Notes: generated by a model not told the origin, from the sequence alone. Shown: positions 1 through 9,628, counted from the stretch's first letter. The stretch: 64,000 nucleotides of DNA from Thiomicrorhabdus chilensis DSM 12352 (GCF_000483485.1 NZ_KI519609.1:479026-543025), one strand, 5' to 3'. Program-made: numbers and translations.

Positions 1-902
1 TCATCCAATTGTCCGATGGGTATCAGTTGCGGTGAAATGACCCGCTCAATCACCTCCGCTTCAAACAACAGGTGTTCCAACGATTTGTTGCTTCCCAAGG
101 TGTGTTTGATGTATTCCACCAGTTCACGTTTATGTTGTAGCGCGTACTGCCAGCCGCGAATGCTGGCGCGGCGGAAGCGTTCAACCCGATCGGGGTGCTC
201 AGTCGCTTCGGTTTGGTTGGTGAAAAGCATGTCGCCGTAGAAATCGATACCGTAGTTCATCGGGCGGATAATGTTGATGTCGATGCCCTGTTGTTGCAGC
301 AGAAAAGGTTCATTGGAGAGATAGGCGGGATAGGCTCCCACTTCCCCGCGTGCCAGCATGTCAAGGTCCGAACCGATTTTAACCCGGTTGAATTTTGGTT
401 TGACGCCGATCTGTTCGAGCATGGCTAAGAGCGAAAAGCCGTCGGTGTCTTTTTGGTAAAAGGCCACATCCTTGTCCTGCAGGTCGTAAGGGCTGTTGAT
501 TCCGCTGGATTCCAGCGTGATGAAGACCTGAGGGGAATGCTGAAAAATCGGGGCGACAATCACCGCCGGTTCATTACGAGCCTGGTAAAGCAGCAGGATG
601 CTGTCGGCAATGCCGTATTGCGCCTCACCGTCGAGTACCTGACGGATATTGTTTTTAAAGGTGTCTCGGGGTTTGATGGTGACATCCAGCCCTTCATCGG
701 CATAATAACCTTTCATCTTGGCGGCGTAGTAACCGGCAAACTGAAACTGGTGCAGCCATTTGAGTTGAAGGGTCACGTGTTCGAGAGAAGGGGATTCTGT
801 TGAGGGCTTTTCAGAAGCGCTGGCAGAGGGGGCGATTGCCATGGCGGTCTGTATGAAAAGCAGCGTCACCATTAAGAATTTGAGCAGTGCGGAATTGGCC
901 AT
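1..902 (-). CDS. NMT1/THI5-like substrate-binding domain protein (C-terminus off the window)
   Basis: Reading leftwards from an ATG at 902, the frame stays open to the window edge (about 300 residues). A hydrophobic signal sequence (LLKFLMVTLLFIQTAMA) is followed by LKWLHQFQFAGYYAAKMKGY, the hallmark start of NMT1/THI5-type periplasmic binding domains, with the usual YADEGLDVTI next. The visible part therefore binds a small ligand outside the inner membrane. Proteins with this exact opening are often fused to PAS, GGDEF/EAL or histidine-kinase modules rather than serving ABC importers. The cut end prevents deciding between a sensor and a transporter component. Confidence 0.75.
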   Translation of the reverse strand, partial: MANSALLKFLMVTLLFIQTAMAIAPSASASEKPSTESPSLEHVTLQLKWLHQFQFAGYYAAKMKGYYADEGLDVTIKPRDTFKNNIRQVLDGEAQYGIADSILLLYQARNEPAVIVAPIFQHSPQVFITLESSGINSPYDLQDKDVAFYQKDTDGFSLLAMLEQIGVKPKFNRVKIGSDLDMLARGEVGAYPAYLSNEPFLLQQQGIDINIIRPMNYGIDFYGDMLFTNQTEATEHPDRVERFRRASIRGWQYALQHKRELVEYIKHTLGSNKSLEHLLFEAEVIERVISPQLIPIGQLD

Positions 903-1017
903 TGATTAAGGTCAGTGCAAGCAGTTAATTATTTAAGGTGAATTATAGCCATTTTTAATGGTTACGGGTGGGTTATTTTGGTATAACCGATTGATTTTTG
1001 AGGGTAAGCAGGAATGC

Positions 1018-1755
1018 TTACCAGTCTCCCCAGAGGATTTGCAGGCCTGCGAGTATGGCAGGGCCGGCGGTTTCGGTGCGCAGGATACGCGGGCCTAGCT
1101 TGATCGGAGTCAGTCCCTGGTTGACCGCTTGTTCGACTTCCGCTGTGCTGAGCCCGCCTTCAGGACCAATCAGTAAATGAACAGGCCTGTCCGTTTTGGG
1201 TGGTTGAAGTGTTTGCAACGTATCGCTGGCGTAGGGGTCAAGCACCAGCCCGAAAACGGGTTGCGGCAGACTGCTCAACCAGTCTGAATAGGTTTGGATA
1301 GGCAGGATTTCGGGCACTGTGCAACGTCCGCTTTGTTCGCAGGCACTGATGACCATGGCTTGCCATTGGGCACGACGTTTTTCAAGTTTGTCGCCACTGA
1401 GTTTGACTTCGCAGCGTTCCGAAAAGATGGGTTGAATTTGAGTGACACCGAGTTCCACCGCTTTTTGCAGCGTATAGTCCATGCGATCTCCGCGTGAGAT
1501 GCTTTGCACCAGCACGCTGTGCAGAGGCGATTCGTTTTGCGGTTGACTGAGATTTTCAATGCACAGATCGGCACTGCGGCGGCCAGTCACTATCAGGGTG
1601 GCAGAGGCTTGCAGACCTTGACCGTTGAAAACCTCGACCGGGTGCTGGTTTTTCAAACGCAAAACATTCAAGGCGTAATGCACCTGTTCTTTGTGCAGAG
1701 TCATAACCTGTTGAGGTTGGTATTCACCCGGCAGATAGAAACGTGGAATGCGCAT
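1018..1755 (-). CDS. rsmE: 16S rRNA (uracil1498-N3)-methyltransferase RsmE
   Basis: 245 residues, the usual RsmE length. RsmE methylates N3 of U1498 of 16S rRNA in the assembled 30S subunit, using SAM. The N-terminal PUA-like region (RIPRFYLPG, HYALNVLRL) is followed by the SPOUT trefoil-knot part with LLIGPEGGLS near residue 190 and LGPRILRTETA near 220, which form the SAM pocket. The start ATG at 1755 has an AGGAG ribosome-binding site. It contains two CAGGCCTG octamers (1042, 1182). It is followed about 115 bp later by the start of the NMT1-like gene. Confidence 0.95.
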   Translation of the reverse strand: MRIPRFYLPGEYQPQQVMTLHKEQVHYALNVLRLKNQHPVEVFNGQGLQASATLIVTGRRSADLCIENLSQPQNESPLHSVLVQSISRGDRMDYTLQKAVELGVTQIQPIFSERCEVKLSGDKLEKRRAQWQAMVISACEQSGRCTVPEILPIQTYSDWLSSLPQPVFGLVLDPYASDTLQTLQPPKTDRPVHLLIGPEGGLSTAEVEQAVNQGLTPIKLGPRILRTETAGPAILAGLQILWGDW

Positions 1756-1820
1756 GAAAACTCCTTCTAATTTAAACGCTTGCTTAGGGAGTCTCTGATT
1801 GAATCAGAGGTTCCTTAGCA

Positions 1821-2675
1821 TCACCCTTTAAAGGTCAAAGCCTTAGCGATGCTGATGGTCGGTTCAAGCTGGTTCATGCTGTAGAAATGGATACCAGGCG
1901 CGCCGGCGTCGAGCAGGCGTTGTGAAAGCTCGGTGACCACATCTTGCCCAAACGCAACCAAGCTGGCTTTGTCGTCCTCAAAACTTTCCAGGCGGCATTT
2001 CAACCAGCGGGGGACTTCCGCCCCGCAGCCTTCTGAAAAACGGATCAGGTTTTCGTAATTGGTGATGGGCATGATGCCCGGCACAATCGGTAAGTCGATG
2101 CCGTTGCGCTCGCAGTTGTCGATAAAGTAGAGATAGCTGTCGACATTGTAAAAATACTGGGTTATGGCCGAATCGGCACCCTGTTCAACCTTGTGTTTGA
2201 ACCACTTGATGCCGATGTCACAATTGCGCGCTTGCGGGTGGGTTTCCGGGTAGGCCGCAACTTCCAGATGAAAGGTGTCGCCTTTTTCTTGTTTGATGAA
2301 GGCGACCAGATCGCTGGCGTATTTGAATTCGCCCGGATCCATCATGCCGGAAGGCAAGTCACCGCGTAGCGCGACAATGCGTTTGATGCCCATTTTCTCA
2401 TAGGTATCGAGTAATTCCATTAGGCCTTCGCGGGTCGTGCCCACGCAGGTTAAATGGGGAGCCGCATCGTGTTCGGTCTGTTCCTGAATGTAACGCACGG
2501 TTTCCAGGGTGCGTTCCTGAGTGGTGCCGCCGGCCCCGTAGGTAACGGACATGTATTCGGGTTGAATGTCGCCATAGCCGGAAATTACGGTTTTGAGTTT
2601 CTCCATGCCTTGTTCGGTTCTAGGAGGGAAAAACTCCAGACTTAATTTTTGCGCATATTTTTGTTGAGACTTCAT
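1821..2675 (-). CDS. metF: 5,10-methylenetetrahydrofolate reductase MetF
   Basis: 284 residues, matching the bacterial FAD-dependent MetF family. It reduces methylene-THF to methyl-THF, the methyl donor for methionine synthesis. LSLEFFPPRTEQG near residue 11 carries the catalytic Glu of the TIM barrel. VTYGAGGTT, VALRGDLP and the terminal PGIHFYSMNQ are family signatures. An AAGG ribosome-binding site precedes the ATG. It lies downstream of metK on the same strand, so the two genes supply linked steps of the SAM cycle, but a palindromic terminator-like element at 2702 separates them. Confidence 0.97.
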   Translation of the reverse strand: MKSQQKYAQKLSLEFFPPRTEQGMEKLKTVISGYGDIQPEYMSVTYGAGGTTQERTLETVRYIQEQTEHDAAPHLTCVGTTREGLMELLDTYEKMGIKRIVALRGDLPSGMMDPGEFKYASDLVAFIKQEKGDTFHLEVAAYPETHPQARNCDIGIKWFKHKVEQGADSAITQYFYNVDSYLYFIDNCERNGIDLPIVPGIMPITNYENLIRFSEGCGAEVPRWLKCRLESFEDDKASLVAFGQDVVTELSQRLLDAGAPGIHFYSMNQLEPTISIAKALTFKG

Positions 2676-2701
2676 GGTATAACCTTGGTTTTCAGCGATT
2701 T

Positions 2702-2725
2702 AAAACCACCAGGCCTGGTGGTTTT
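2702..2725. terminator. CAGGCCTG-centred 24-bp palindrome, likely terminator of metK
   Basis: A perfect inverted repeat: AAAACCACC, the AGGCCT core, then GGTGGTTTT. The stem is GC-rich with A/T ends, so transcripts in either direction end in a U-tract. It lies between the metK stop and the metF start (both leftward). It is one of a family of such palindromes at operon ends. Confidence 0.7.
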
Positions 2726-2782
2726 GATTTAAATTTGATTGATGAATTCGGCTTTTGCCAGTGATTTTCCCTGCGATCAGGC

Positions 2783-3943
2783 TTAAAGCCCGGCATCCGC
2801 TCTGAGTGCGTCCGCCTTATCGGTTCTCTCCCAGCTGAACTCCGGAAGTTCACGCCCGAAGTGACCGTAAGAGGCGGTTTTTTGATAGATTGGACGATAC
2901 AGGTCGAGCATGCTGATCAGGCCTTTAGGGCGCAGGTCAAAGTGGGTTTTGACGAGGTCTTCAATCAATTCGATGGCGACCTTTTCTGTGCCGAAGGTTT
3001 CAATGCTGATCGAGGTCGGCTCGGCCACGCCGATTGCGTAAGAAACCTGGATCTCACATTTGTCCGCCAAGCCGGCCGCAACAATGTTTTTGGCGACATA
3101 ACGCCCGGCGTAGGCCGCCGAACGGTCCACTTTGGATGGGTCTTTTCCTGAAAAGGCTCCGCCGCCGTGACGTGCCATGCCGCCGTAGGTGTCGACAATG
3201 ATTTTACGGCCGGTCAAGCCCGCATCGCCTACCGGACCGCCGATGACAAAACGTCCAGTCGGGTTGATGTGGAACAAGGTGTCCTTGTGCAGCCATTCTT
3301 CAGGCAGAATCGGCTTGATGATTTCGTCCATGACCGCTTCACGCAAGGTGTCGGTATCAATTTCCGGGTTGTGCTGGGTGGAGAGCACGACAGCATCAAT
3401 CGCAACCGGCTGGCCGTTTTCGTAGCGCAGCGTGACTTGGCTTTTGGCGTCCGGTCTCAGCCAGGAAAGCAGGCCGGATTTCCTGACATGCGCCTGGCGC
3501 TCCATTAGGCGGTGAGCATAGTAGATTGGAGCAGGCATCAGCACTTCGGTTTCGTTTGAGGCGTAACCGAACATCAATCCCTGGTCTCCAGCTCCTTGTT
3601 CGTGGTCGGCGTATTCATCGACGCCCATGGCGATTTCTGGAGACTGCTTACCAATTGACGACAGTACCGCACAGGTTTCGCCGTCAAAGCCCAGGTCGCC
3701 ATGATCGTAACCGATCTCCTTGACGACTTTGCGCACAAGCTCTTCCTGGTCAACCCAGGCTTCGGTGGTGATTTCGCCACCAATCAGAACCATGCCGGTT
3801 TTAACGAAAGTCTCACAGGCAACGCGTGCTTTGGGGTCTTGTTGCAAAATGGCGTCCAGCATCGCATCGGAGATTTGATCGGCGATTTTATCTGGGTGGC
3901 CTTCGGATACGGATTCGGAAGTGAATACTGTGGTTTTAGTCAT
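2783..3943 (-). CDS. metK: S-adenosylmethionine synthetase MetK
   Basis: 386 residues, full length. It makes SAM from methionine and ATP as a cytosolic tetramer. [19 protein letters not shown] at the N-terminus holds the methionine/ATP-binding His. [12 protein letters not shown] near residue 115 and [19 protein letters not shown] near 260 are the two PROSITE-type signatures. The SD (CGAGG, 3951-3955 on this strand) sits 7 nt before the ATG and is part of a possible switchable leader structure. A sigma70-like promoter lies at 4074-4101. It is divergent from the EAL-CBS-GGDEF gene. Confidence 0.98.
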   Translation of the reverse strand: MTKTTVFTSESVSEGHPDKIADQISDAMLDAILQQDPKARVACETFVKTGMVLIGGEITTEAWVDQEELVRKVVKEIGYDHGDLGFDGETCAVLSSIGKQSPEIAMGVDEYADHEQGAGDQGLMFGYASNETEVLMPAPIYYAHRLMERQAHVRKSGLLSWLRPDAKSQVTLRYENGQPVAIDAVVLSTQHNPEIDTDTLREAVMDEIIKPILPEEWLHKDTLFHINPTGRFVIGGPVGDAGLTGRKIIVDTYGGMARHGGGAFSGKDPSKVDRSAAYAGRYVAKNIVAAGLADKCEIQVSYAIGVAEPTSISIETFGTEKVAIELIEDLVKTHFDLRPKGLISMLDLYRPIYQKTASYGHFGRELPEFSWERTDKADALRADAGL

Positions 3944-3950
3944 GTCTGTT

Positions 3951-4027
3951 CCTCGAAAGAAGGTTTAAGTTATTACGAGGTACGGAAAAATCGGCGGGAA
4001 TAAAGTGTTTCCTCGCTTTAGCCGTAC
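3951..4027 (-). promoter_or_regulatory. structured metK 5' leader with an SD-pairing element
   Basis: Read on the minus strand, GTACGG (4022-4027) pairs with CCGTAC (3980-3985). Inside it, GCGAGGAA (4009-4016) pairs with TTCCCGC (3994-4000). The CCTCG overlapping the 3' side of the stem (3976-3980) is complementary to the SD CGAGG (3951-3955). The upstream GCGAGGAAACA resembles the SD region CGAGGAACAGA, so CCTCG could pair with either. I do not recognise a SAM-I, SAM-II or SAH riboswitch core. The pairing is seen; control of translation is inferred. Confidence 0.4.
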
Positions 4028-4073
4028 TTTTAATGCGCCCGCAAGCTGAAATTCAAATCGGCGCTAACTTTCA

Positions 4074-4101
4074 ATTATCTCATTTTTTTTCATCTAGTCA
4101 A
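4074..4101 (-). promoter_or_regulatory. metK: sigma70-like promoter of metK
   Basis: On the minus strand, TTGACT (4096-4101), 16 nt, then GATAAT (4074-4079); both hexamers match 5 of 6 consensus positions. This would give a leader of roughly 120 nt before the metK ATG. Confidence 0.5.
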
Positions 4102-4246
4102 ATTCGATTTGAAGGTTTGCCAGAATCCAAACTGATTCAATCAGAGCTTCCTTAATAAAACTGTCATCTGGATGTCAGCTATTTGAAACTTGGTGTGGAT
4201 AGAATTTCGACTCTATTTAAAAAGCCTAATCGACAGGAATAATTAT

Positions 4247-6058
4247 ATGGTGGAGTGCAGTCAATTAGAGGTGTTAACGGTTCATGACCGTTTGAAAACG
4301 CAGTTGTCTGACAGCTCTTTGGGGCGAGAGCTCTTGTCGATTCTGAGCCTCAAAAACCTGACTCCGGTGTATCAGCCGATTGTTGACCTGAAGAAACGTC
4401 GTATTTTTGGTTTTGAAGCTTTGACCCGCGGTCCGGAAAACTCCCCTCTGCATCGCCCGCTGCACCTGTTTCATGTTGCCGAAGAACACGGCTGTCTATT
4501 CGAGATGGATCTGTTGGCGCGGCAGGTGGCGATTGAGCATTACCATCAGTGCGGCAATAGCGAATACCTGTTTGTGAATGTCACCGTCAATGCGTTGATG
4601 CAGAGCAGCCATCGTCGCAGTCAGACACTGGAATGCCTTGAGAATTTGGGCATTGATGTCTCCCAAGTGGTGATTGAAATCACCGAGCTGCAACCGGTCG
4701 AAGATTTTGAGGTTTTTATCCAGTCGATCAACCATTATCGCAAGATGGGCTTTAAAGTGGCGATCGATGATTTGGGTGGCGGTTACAACGGTTTGCGCAT
4801 CTGGTCGGAAGTGAAACCCGATTTTGTCAAAATCGACAAACATTTTGTATTTGATTTACCCAAAAACAAGGATAAACAGCGTTTTATCGAGACCATCTGT
4901 GCTTTGGCAAAAGGTTTGAATACCCAGGTGATTGCCGAAGGTGTTGAAGATAAAGAGACCTTACACGCCCTTGAAAAAATCGGGGTGGATTATGTGCAGG
5001 GTTTTCTTTTTAAAAAACCTCAACCGCACCCTTCTTTGCAGATGGATTTTGAATGGTCGCAGAGTGAGGTAAGCGAACTTCAGCAAAATGAGACTGCAGC
5101 CTGTCTGGTGCGACAGATATTAAGTATCAGTTCCGATATGCCGGTGCCAGAAGTGTCCGAACTGTTATTGCGGGAAACGGAACTGGATTGTTTGCCTGTT
5201 GTGGACAAGGGCCGCGTTGTGGGCATGGTTTGGCGTCGCGAGTTGATGAATTTATATGCAAAACCCTATGGACGGGATCTGCATCATCGCAAACCCATCA
5301 GAAAAATCATGGATAAGTCTCCCATTGTGATTGATGTGAAAACGCCTTTGGTGGATTTGAGTCGTATGATCACCGAGTATGACGGCAGTCACCGGGGCGA
5401 CATGTTTGTCATAACCAAAGACGGCGATTATCAAGGCTGTGGTTGTTTTATCGACCTGTTGAGGGCGATGACCGACTTGAAAGTGCAAAGTGCGCAATAT
5501 GCCAATCCTTTGTCAGGCTTGCCGGGCAATGTGCCGATTCAGAACATGATCTGCTCATTTTTGGATCGCAAAGTTGATTTTATGGTGATTTACATTGATA
5601 TGGATCACTTCAAACCCTTTAACGATTTTTACAGTTTTGAAAAGGGCGATGAGATTATCCGTTGCATGTCGACCATCTTGCACCACCATACCAAAGAGAG
5701 TACCGATTTTATCGGCCATATTGGCGGGGATGATTTTATCGTGATCTCTCCAAGGGTCAAAAAATACCGAACCATTTGCGAGGGGATTCTCAAAGAGTTC
5801 AGAGAATTGGTTCCCGGGCATTACAGCCCCGAAGACCAGCAGAGAGGTGGGATTTTAGCTGTGGATCGCGAAGGTCAGGAGCGTCTGTTTCCGATGATCA
5901 GCCTGTCATTGGGGGTGCTGCTGGTGTCGCCGGAAGTCTTCACCCATCAGCAAATGTTGACGTCCTACGCCACCCAGGCAAAAAAGAAAGCGAAATCACT
6001 TGGTGGCGACAATTATGCGGTGATTGATTCGGCTAAACTTGACAAAAAATGTTTATAA
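4247..6058 (+). CDS. EAL-CBS-CBS-GGDEF cyclic-di-GMP protein
   Basis: 603 residues from the ATG at 4247, which has an AGGA site 7 nt upstream; an in-frame TTG at 4190 lacks one. The EAL phosphodiesterase domain (about 35-285) keeps FEALTRG (57-59), VIEITEL, IDDLGGGYNG, VKIDK, AEGVED and VQGFLF, so metal and substrate ligands look intact. Two CBS-like segments follow (about 295-420). The C-terminal cyclase domain has GGDDF near 493, a permitted variant of GGDEF. No signal peptide or membrane segment is visible. It probably both makes and breaks c-di-GMP, with the CBS pair as a possible nucleotide sensor; that role is inferred. Confidence 0.88.
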   Translation: MVECSQLEVLTVHDRLKTQLSDSSLGRELLSILSLKNLTPVYQPIVDLKKRRIFGFEALTRGPENSPLHRPLHLFHVAEEHGCLFEMDLLARQVAIEHYHQCGNSEYLFVNVTVNALMQSSHRRSQTLECLENLGIDVSQVVIEITELQPVEDFEVFIQSINHYRKMGFKVAIDDLGGGYNGLRIWSEVKPDFVKIDKHFVFDLPKNKDKQRFIETICALAKGLNTQVIAEGVEDKETLHALEKIGVDYVQGFLFKKPQPHPSLQMDFEWSQSEVSELQQNETAACLVRQILSISSDMPVPEVSELLLRETELDCLPVVDKGRVVGMVWRRELMNLYAKPYGRDLHHRKPIRKIMDKSPIVIDVKTPLVDLSRMITEYDGSHRGDMFVITKDGDYQGCGCFIDLLRAMTDLKVQSAQYANPLSGLPGNVPIQNMICSFLDRKVDFMVIYIDMDHFKPFNDFYSFEKGDEIIRCMSTILHHHTKESTDFIGHIGGDDFIVISPRVKKYRTICEGILKEFRELVPGHYSPEDQQRGGILAVDREGQERLFPMISLSLGVLLVSPEVFTHQQMLTSYATQAKKKAKSLGGDNYAVIDSAKLDKKCL

Positions 6059-6101
6059 AACCACTTTGTTTTTAACGGCGGTGGATTCATTTAACTGGGC
6101 T

Positions 6102-8507
6102 TCAGAGGACTGATTCCAGTGCACAGGGTTTATGGAAATGATAACCTTGTGCGTAGTCGATTCCGACCTCTTTGAGCCAGTCCGCCACTTCCTGCGTTTC
6201 AACAAATTCTGCAATCGATTGAATGTTCATTTCCTGGCTGATTGTGTGAATGGCCTTGACCATAGCGGCATCTACCGGGTCACTCAATACGTCGAGTATG
6301 AAGCTACCGTCAATTTTCACATAATCCACCGGCAGGGTTTTTAGCCAGCTGAAAGAAGAAAAGCCGGAACCGAAATCGTCGAGCGCCAACTGACAGCCGT
6401 GGTTTTTGATGCTGTGTAAAAATGAGATGCTGGCCGACATGTGGGTGATGGCGGCTGTTTCGGTGATTTCAAAGCAGATTTTGGAGTTTAGATCTTCATT
6501 TTCTTCCAGGATCTGGAGCAAGCTATTGTTGAACTGGGTATTGTCCAGGGATTGTCCGGAAACATTGATGTTAAGTATTTCGATCTGATCGTGTTTTTCT
6601 CTGATCCACGCAAATGCATGCTGAATGATGTAGATATCCAGTTTGCTCATCAGGTTGAAGCGTTCGGCTGCCGGTAGAAACTGGTCTGGGCCAATCAGTT
6701 TGCCGTCTTCCGTCTGCAGACGAACCAGGATTTCATAGGCGCTTTGGCGGCGTGTGTTCTGTAGGTTTTCGATTTTTTGGGCAAATAAGACAAAATTTTT
6801 GTTTTCAATGGCTTGGTTGATTTTTGTGACCCAGTCCAGTTGTGAAAACTCTTTGGCGAGGGTTTGGTCGTCTTCGCGATAAATGTGAATGCGATTGCGG
6901 CCATGGTCTTTGGCTAAGTAGCAGGCCATGTCGGCTTGGCTCATGATGCTGGCTTTGCTGGTGATGCCTGTAATGTTGGTGATGCCGATACTTGCGCCGA
7001 TTTCAAAAATTCGATTTTCCCAGGTAAAGCGGTAGTCGGAGACCTGTTTACGGATTTTCTCTGCAATGGTTTCGGCGTTTTCAGTCGAGCAATTATCAAG
7101 TAGTACCGCAAATTCGTCGCCGCCCAATCTGGCGAGTAGGTCGGAATCGCGAATTTGCTGTTCGAGAATGGTGGCGACCTGTTTGAGCAGCTGATCCCCC
7201 GCGGAATGGCCGACGGTATCATTGACGATTTTGAACTGATCCAGATCGATGTAGATCAGGCTGTGTTGTCGGCCCTGTTCTTGACCGGCGTTGTCGATTA
7301 GTTCATCAAGGCGGTTTTCAAAGGCTTGGCGGTTTTTGAGTCCAGTCAGGCTGTCATGGGTCGCCTGCCAGGTAAGACGTTCTTGCAGTTTGCGAGCTTC
7401 GGTGGCGTCATGAAAGACCAGAACCGAGCCGATGACTTCATTTTGATTGTCGATAATCGGTGCCCCGGAGTCTTCGATTGAGATCTGTTCTCCATTACGG
7501 CTGATGAGCACGGTGTGATTGGCCAGGCCAATGATTTTTCGGGTTTTCATGCTGTGCAAGGCCGGGTTGACCGCCGGCTCCATGGTGCGTTCATGAAAAA
7601 TTCGGAACACCTCTTCGATAGGCTGGCCTTTTGCGGCGCAATTACTCCATCCAGTGAGCCGTTCTGAAACCGGGTTTAAATAGGTGACTTTTCCTTGGTT
7701 GTCGGTGGTGATGACGCCGTCGCCAATCGATTTCAAAGTGATTTCCGCACGTTCTTTTTCGGCGTAAAGCGCCTTCTCATTGGCCTCCAGATCCAAGAGC
7801 ATGGATTGAAAGTTGAGTGCCAATTTTTCAAGTTCATCATGGCGGTTCAATTCGATTTTAACGCCGCGTTCTCCGGCTCTAACCCGCTGAGTGGCGTTAA
7901 TCAGCAGGTAAATGCCTTTGGTGAGGTTGTTGCCCATGATCCATGCAAACAGGGTGCCGATGAGAATGGCGAACAGGGTATAGATCAGGCCTTCATGGGT
8001 GATGAATTGAATGCTGTTGGAGATGTTTTTACGGCTCATTTGCACTCTGGCCCAGCCGATCAAGGTGTCGTTGACCAGAATCGGGGCGGCCACATCGATG
8101 ACCTGATCGTTATCGAAGAAGGTGATCAGTTCTTTTGGATTTGAAAGCCTGCGCTCTATATCAGTGAACTGTGCGGATTTTTTGTCGTTGGGGGCATCGA
8201 CATTGAAATAGGCGAGAATTTTTCCTCTCGGGTCGAGCACCATGGCAAATTTCACGTTGGATTGCTGCGATTGAGAGGTGATGATTTCTTCAAGTCCGGC
8301 CACGTCATTGGACAGTACCCAAGGGATGCTGTTGGCGGCCAGAGTCTTGGCGATGCCGGTGGTGGCGGCTTGCGATTCGGCAATCAGAAAACTCTGCTGG
8401 CGCGAAACCAGGTCGTAGATGAAAATGCTCATGAGCACGGCGTGAACCGCGGCAATGCCATAGATCAGTTTGCGTTTGATCGAGTTATGGTAAAAAAGCT
8501 TCAGCAT
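6102..8507 (-). CDS. membrane sensor with HAMP-PAS-GGDEF-EAL domains
   Basis: 801 residues. A transmembrane segment at about 12-33, a periplasmic region of roughly 130 residues and a second TM near 175-195 are followed by a HAMP-like linker (about 195-245). A PAS domain (about 255-370) contains GDGVITTDNQGKVTYLNP. The cyclase domain has LGGDEF at 462. The C-terminal phosphodiesterase domain has EIL in place of EAL at 592-594 but keeps CFEITET, LALDDFGSG, VKIDGSF and AQGYHF. It starts 70 bp after the PhnD-like lipoprotein gene on the same strand, suggesting that the lipoprotein feeds a ligand signal to it. Confidence 0.9.
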   Translation of the reverse strand: MLKLFYHNSIKRKLIYGIAAVHAVLMSIFIYDLVSRQQSFLIAESQAATTGIAKTLAANSIPWVLSNDVAGLEEIITSQSQQSNVKFAMVLDPRGKILAYFNVDAPNDKKSAQFTDIERRLSNPKELITFFDNDQVIDVAAPILVNDTLIGWARVQMSRKNISNSIQFITHEGLIYTLFAILIGTLFAWIMGNNLTKGIYLLINATQRVRAGERGVKIELNRHDELEKLALNFQSMLLDLEANEKALYAEKERAEITLKSIGDGVITTDNQGKVTYLNPVSERLTGWSNCAAKGQPIEEVFRIFHERTMEPAVNPALHSMKTRKIIGLANHTVLISRNGEQISIEDSGAPIIDNQNEVIGSVLVFHDATEARKLQERLTWQATHDSLTGLKNRQAFENRLDELIDNAGQEQGRQHSLIYIDLDQFKIVNDTVGHSAGDQLLKQVATILEQQIRDSDLLARLGGDEFAVLLDNCSTENAETIAEKIRKQVSDYRFTWENRIFEIGASIGITNITGITSKASIMSQADMACYLAKDHGRNRIHIYREDDQTLAKEFSQLDWVTKINQAIENKNFVLFAQKIENLQNTRRQSAYEILVRLQTEDGKLIGPDQFLPAAERFNLMSKLDIYIIQHAFAWIREKHDQIEILNINVSGQSLDNTQFNNSLLQILEENEDLNSKICFEITETAAITHMSASISFLHSIKNHGCQLALDDFGSGFSSFSWLKTLPVDYVKIDGSFILDVLSDPVDAAMVKAIHTISQEMNIQSIAEFVETQEVADWLKEVGIDYAQGYHFHKPCALESVL

Positions 8508-8577
8508 CGGTTGTCCTGTAGTTCAAATAGTCTGCGGGTGACAAGGGCGCTCATCACCGCCTGGTTTTTGTCTAAAA

Positions 8578-9474
8578 TCATAGTGGGCGTACGGTTTGAC
8601 CGAATTGTTCGATGAAGTCTTTAACCGTTTGATAACTCTGGTTGTCGGCCAGTTCGTAACGTGAAAGGTGCATTTTTGCGAGGATTTCTCGCCCTTCCTG
8701 GGTGGTGTGCAGGTTGGCCAGCAACTCGCGTACTTGCTGAGTCAAAGCTTCAGGCACATCTTTTCGTGCCACTATGCTGTTATTGACCAGGTGTTGGGTT
8801 TGCCAAATCACCTTCAGCTCGTTTTTCAATTGCGGGCGTTCTTCGGAAAGGGCTTTCCAAGGTGGTGGCCAGGTTGCGCCTGCGGCGGTATTGCCTCGAT
8901 AGACGTTCATGATTGAGGATTCTTGCGAGCCCACGTATCGGTTGTCGACGTCTTTTTGGATGTTCACACCGTGTTTATGTAAAAAATCCTGAGGCAGCAT
9001 GGTTGCCGCTAAAGCCGTGGGGGCGGGGTAGCTGATGGCGCGGCCTTTTAGGTCGCTGGGTTGTTTGATAAAACTGTCTTTACGAACCAGAATAATGCCT
9101 TTGAATTGTTCATCATCCGCCATTTTGGCGATGACCCGGTAGTTATGTTCGATGGCAATCAGGGTTTGGTAGGGGTTGGGTAAAGCGAACTCGACCGCTT
9201 CATGTTTGAGTTTGTTGTCAAAGGCCTGGTAATTACGAGAGGCTTCGATTTTGAAATGTGCGTCTGCAATGTGTTGATTCAAATATTGCATCAAAGGATT
9301 GAAGACTTCAAACAAGCGTACCGGATTGTGCAGAGGGTGAACGGCAAACGTGTATTCGTGAACCGTCTCCGTGGGTTCGATGAACACCGGTGAGTGGTCG
9401 GCCTCCGATTTTGAGCTACAGCCTGTCAATAATGATTGAATGCCGATAAAAAGCACCAAAAGTAGACGTTGCAT
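8578..9474 (-). CDS. PhnD-like phosphate/phosphonate-type binding lipoprotein
   Basis: The start is placed at the ATG at 9474 (298 residues), which begins a lipoprotein signal MQRLLLVLFIGIQSLLTGCS with lipobox LTGC; a longer frame reaches 9552 but spoils the signal. The body resembles the PhnD family: YTFAVHPLHNPVRLFEVFNPL, FALPNPYQTLIAI, LKGRAISYPAPTALAATMLPQ. No ABC permease or ATPase is adjacent. The next gene is a membrane PAS-GGDEF-EAL protein, so it is more likely a sensory partner than a transporter component. The ligand is unknown. Confidence 0.8.
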   Translation of the reverse strand: MQRLLLVLFIGIQSLLTGCSSKSEADHSPVFIEPTETVHEYTFAVHPLHNPVRLFEVFNPLMQYLNQHIADAHFKIEASRNYQAFDNKLKHEAVEFALPNPYQTLIAIEHNYRVIAKMADDEQFKGIILVRKDSFIKQPSDLKGRAISYPAPTALAATMLPQDFLHKHGVNIQKDVDNRYVGSQESSIMNVYRGNTAAGATWPPPWKALSEERPQLKNELKVIWQTQHLVNNSIVARKDVPEALTQQVRELLANLHTTQEGREILAKMHLSRYELADNQSYQTVKDFIEQFGQTVRPL

Positions 9475-9628
9475 AGATGTAAATGCTTCCTTAAGCTGTA
9501 TATTTTGCCAATGAACTTGAGTACGTATAATGAATAAACGATAAAAAAGCATTCTATCAGAGTGGTTTTCTATGTGTGAACTAAAATTAGTGTTTGTATT
9601 CTAGGGTCTGTTTAAATTATTTTATCTT

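Noticed and set aside
3944-4101. Known SAM or SAH riboswitch before metK
   Set aside because: I could not find the conserved cores of SAM-I, SAM-II or SAH riboswitches; only the SD-pairing structure is supported.
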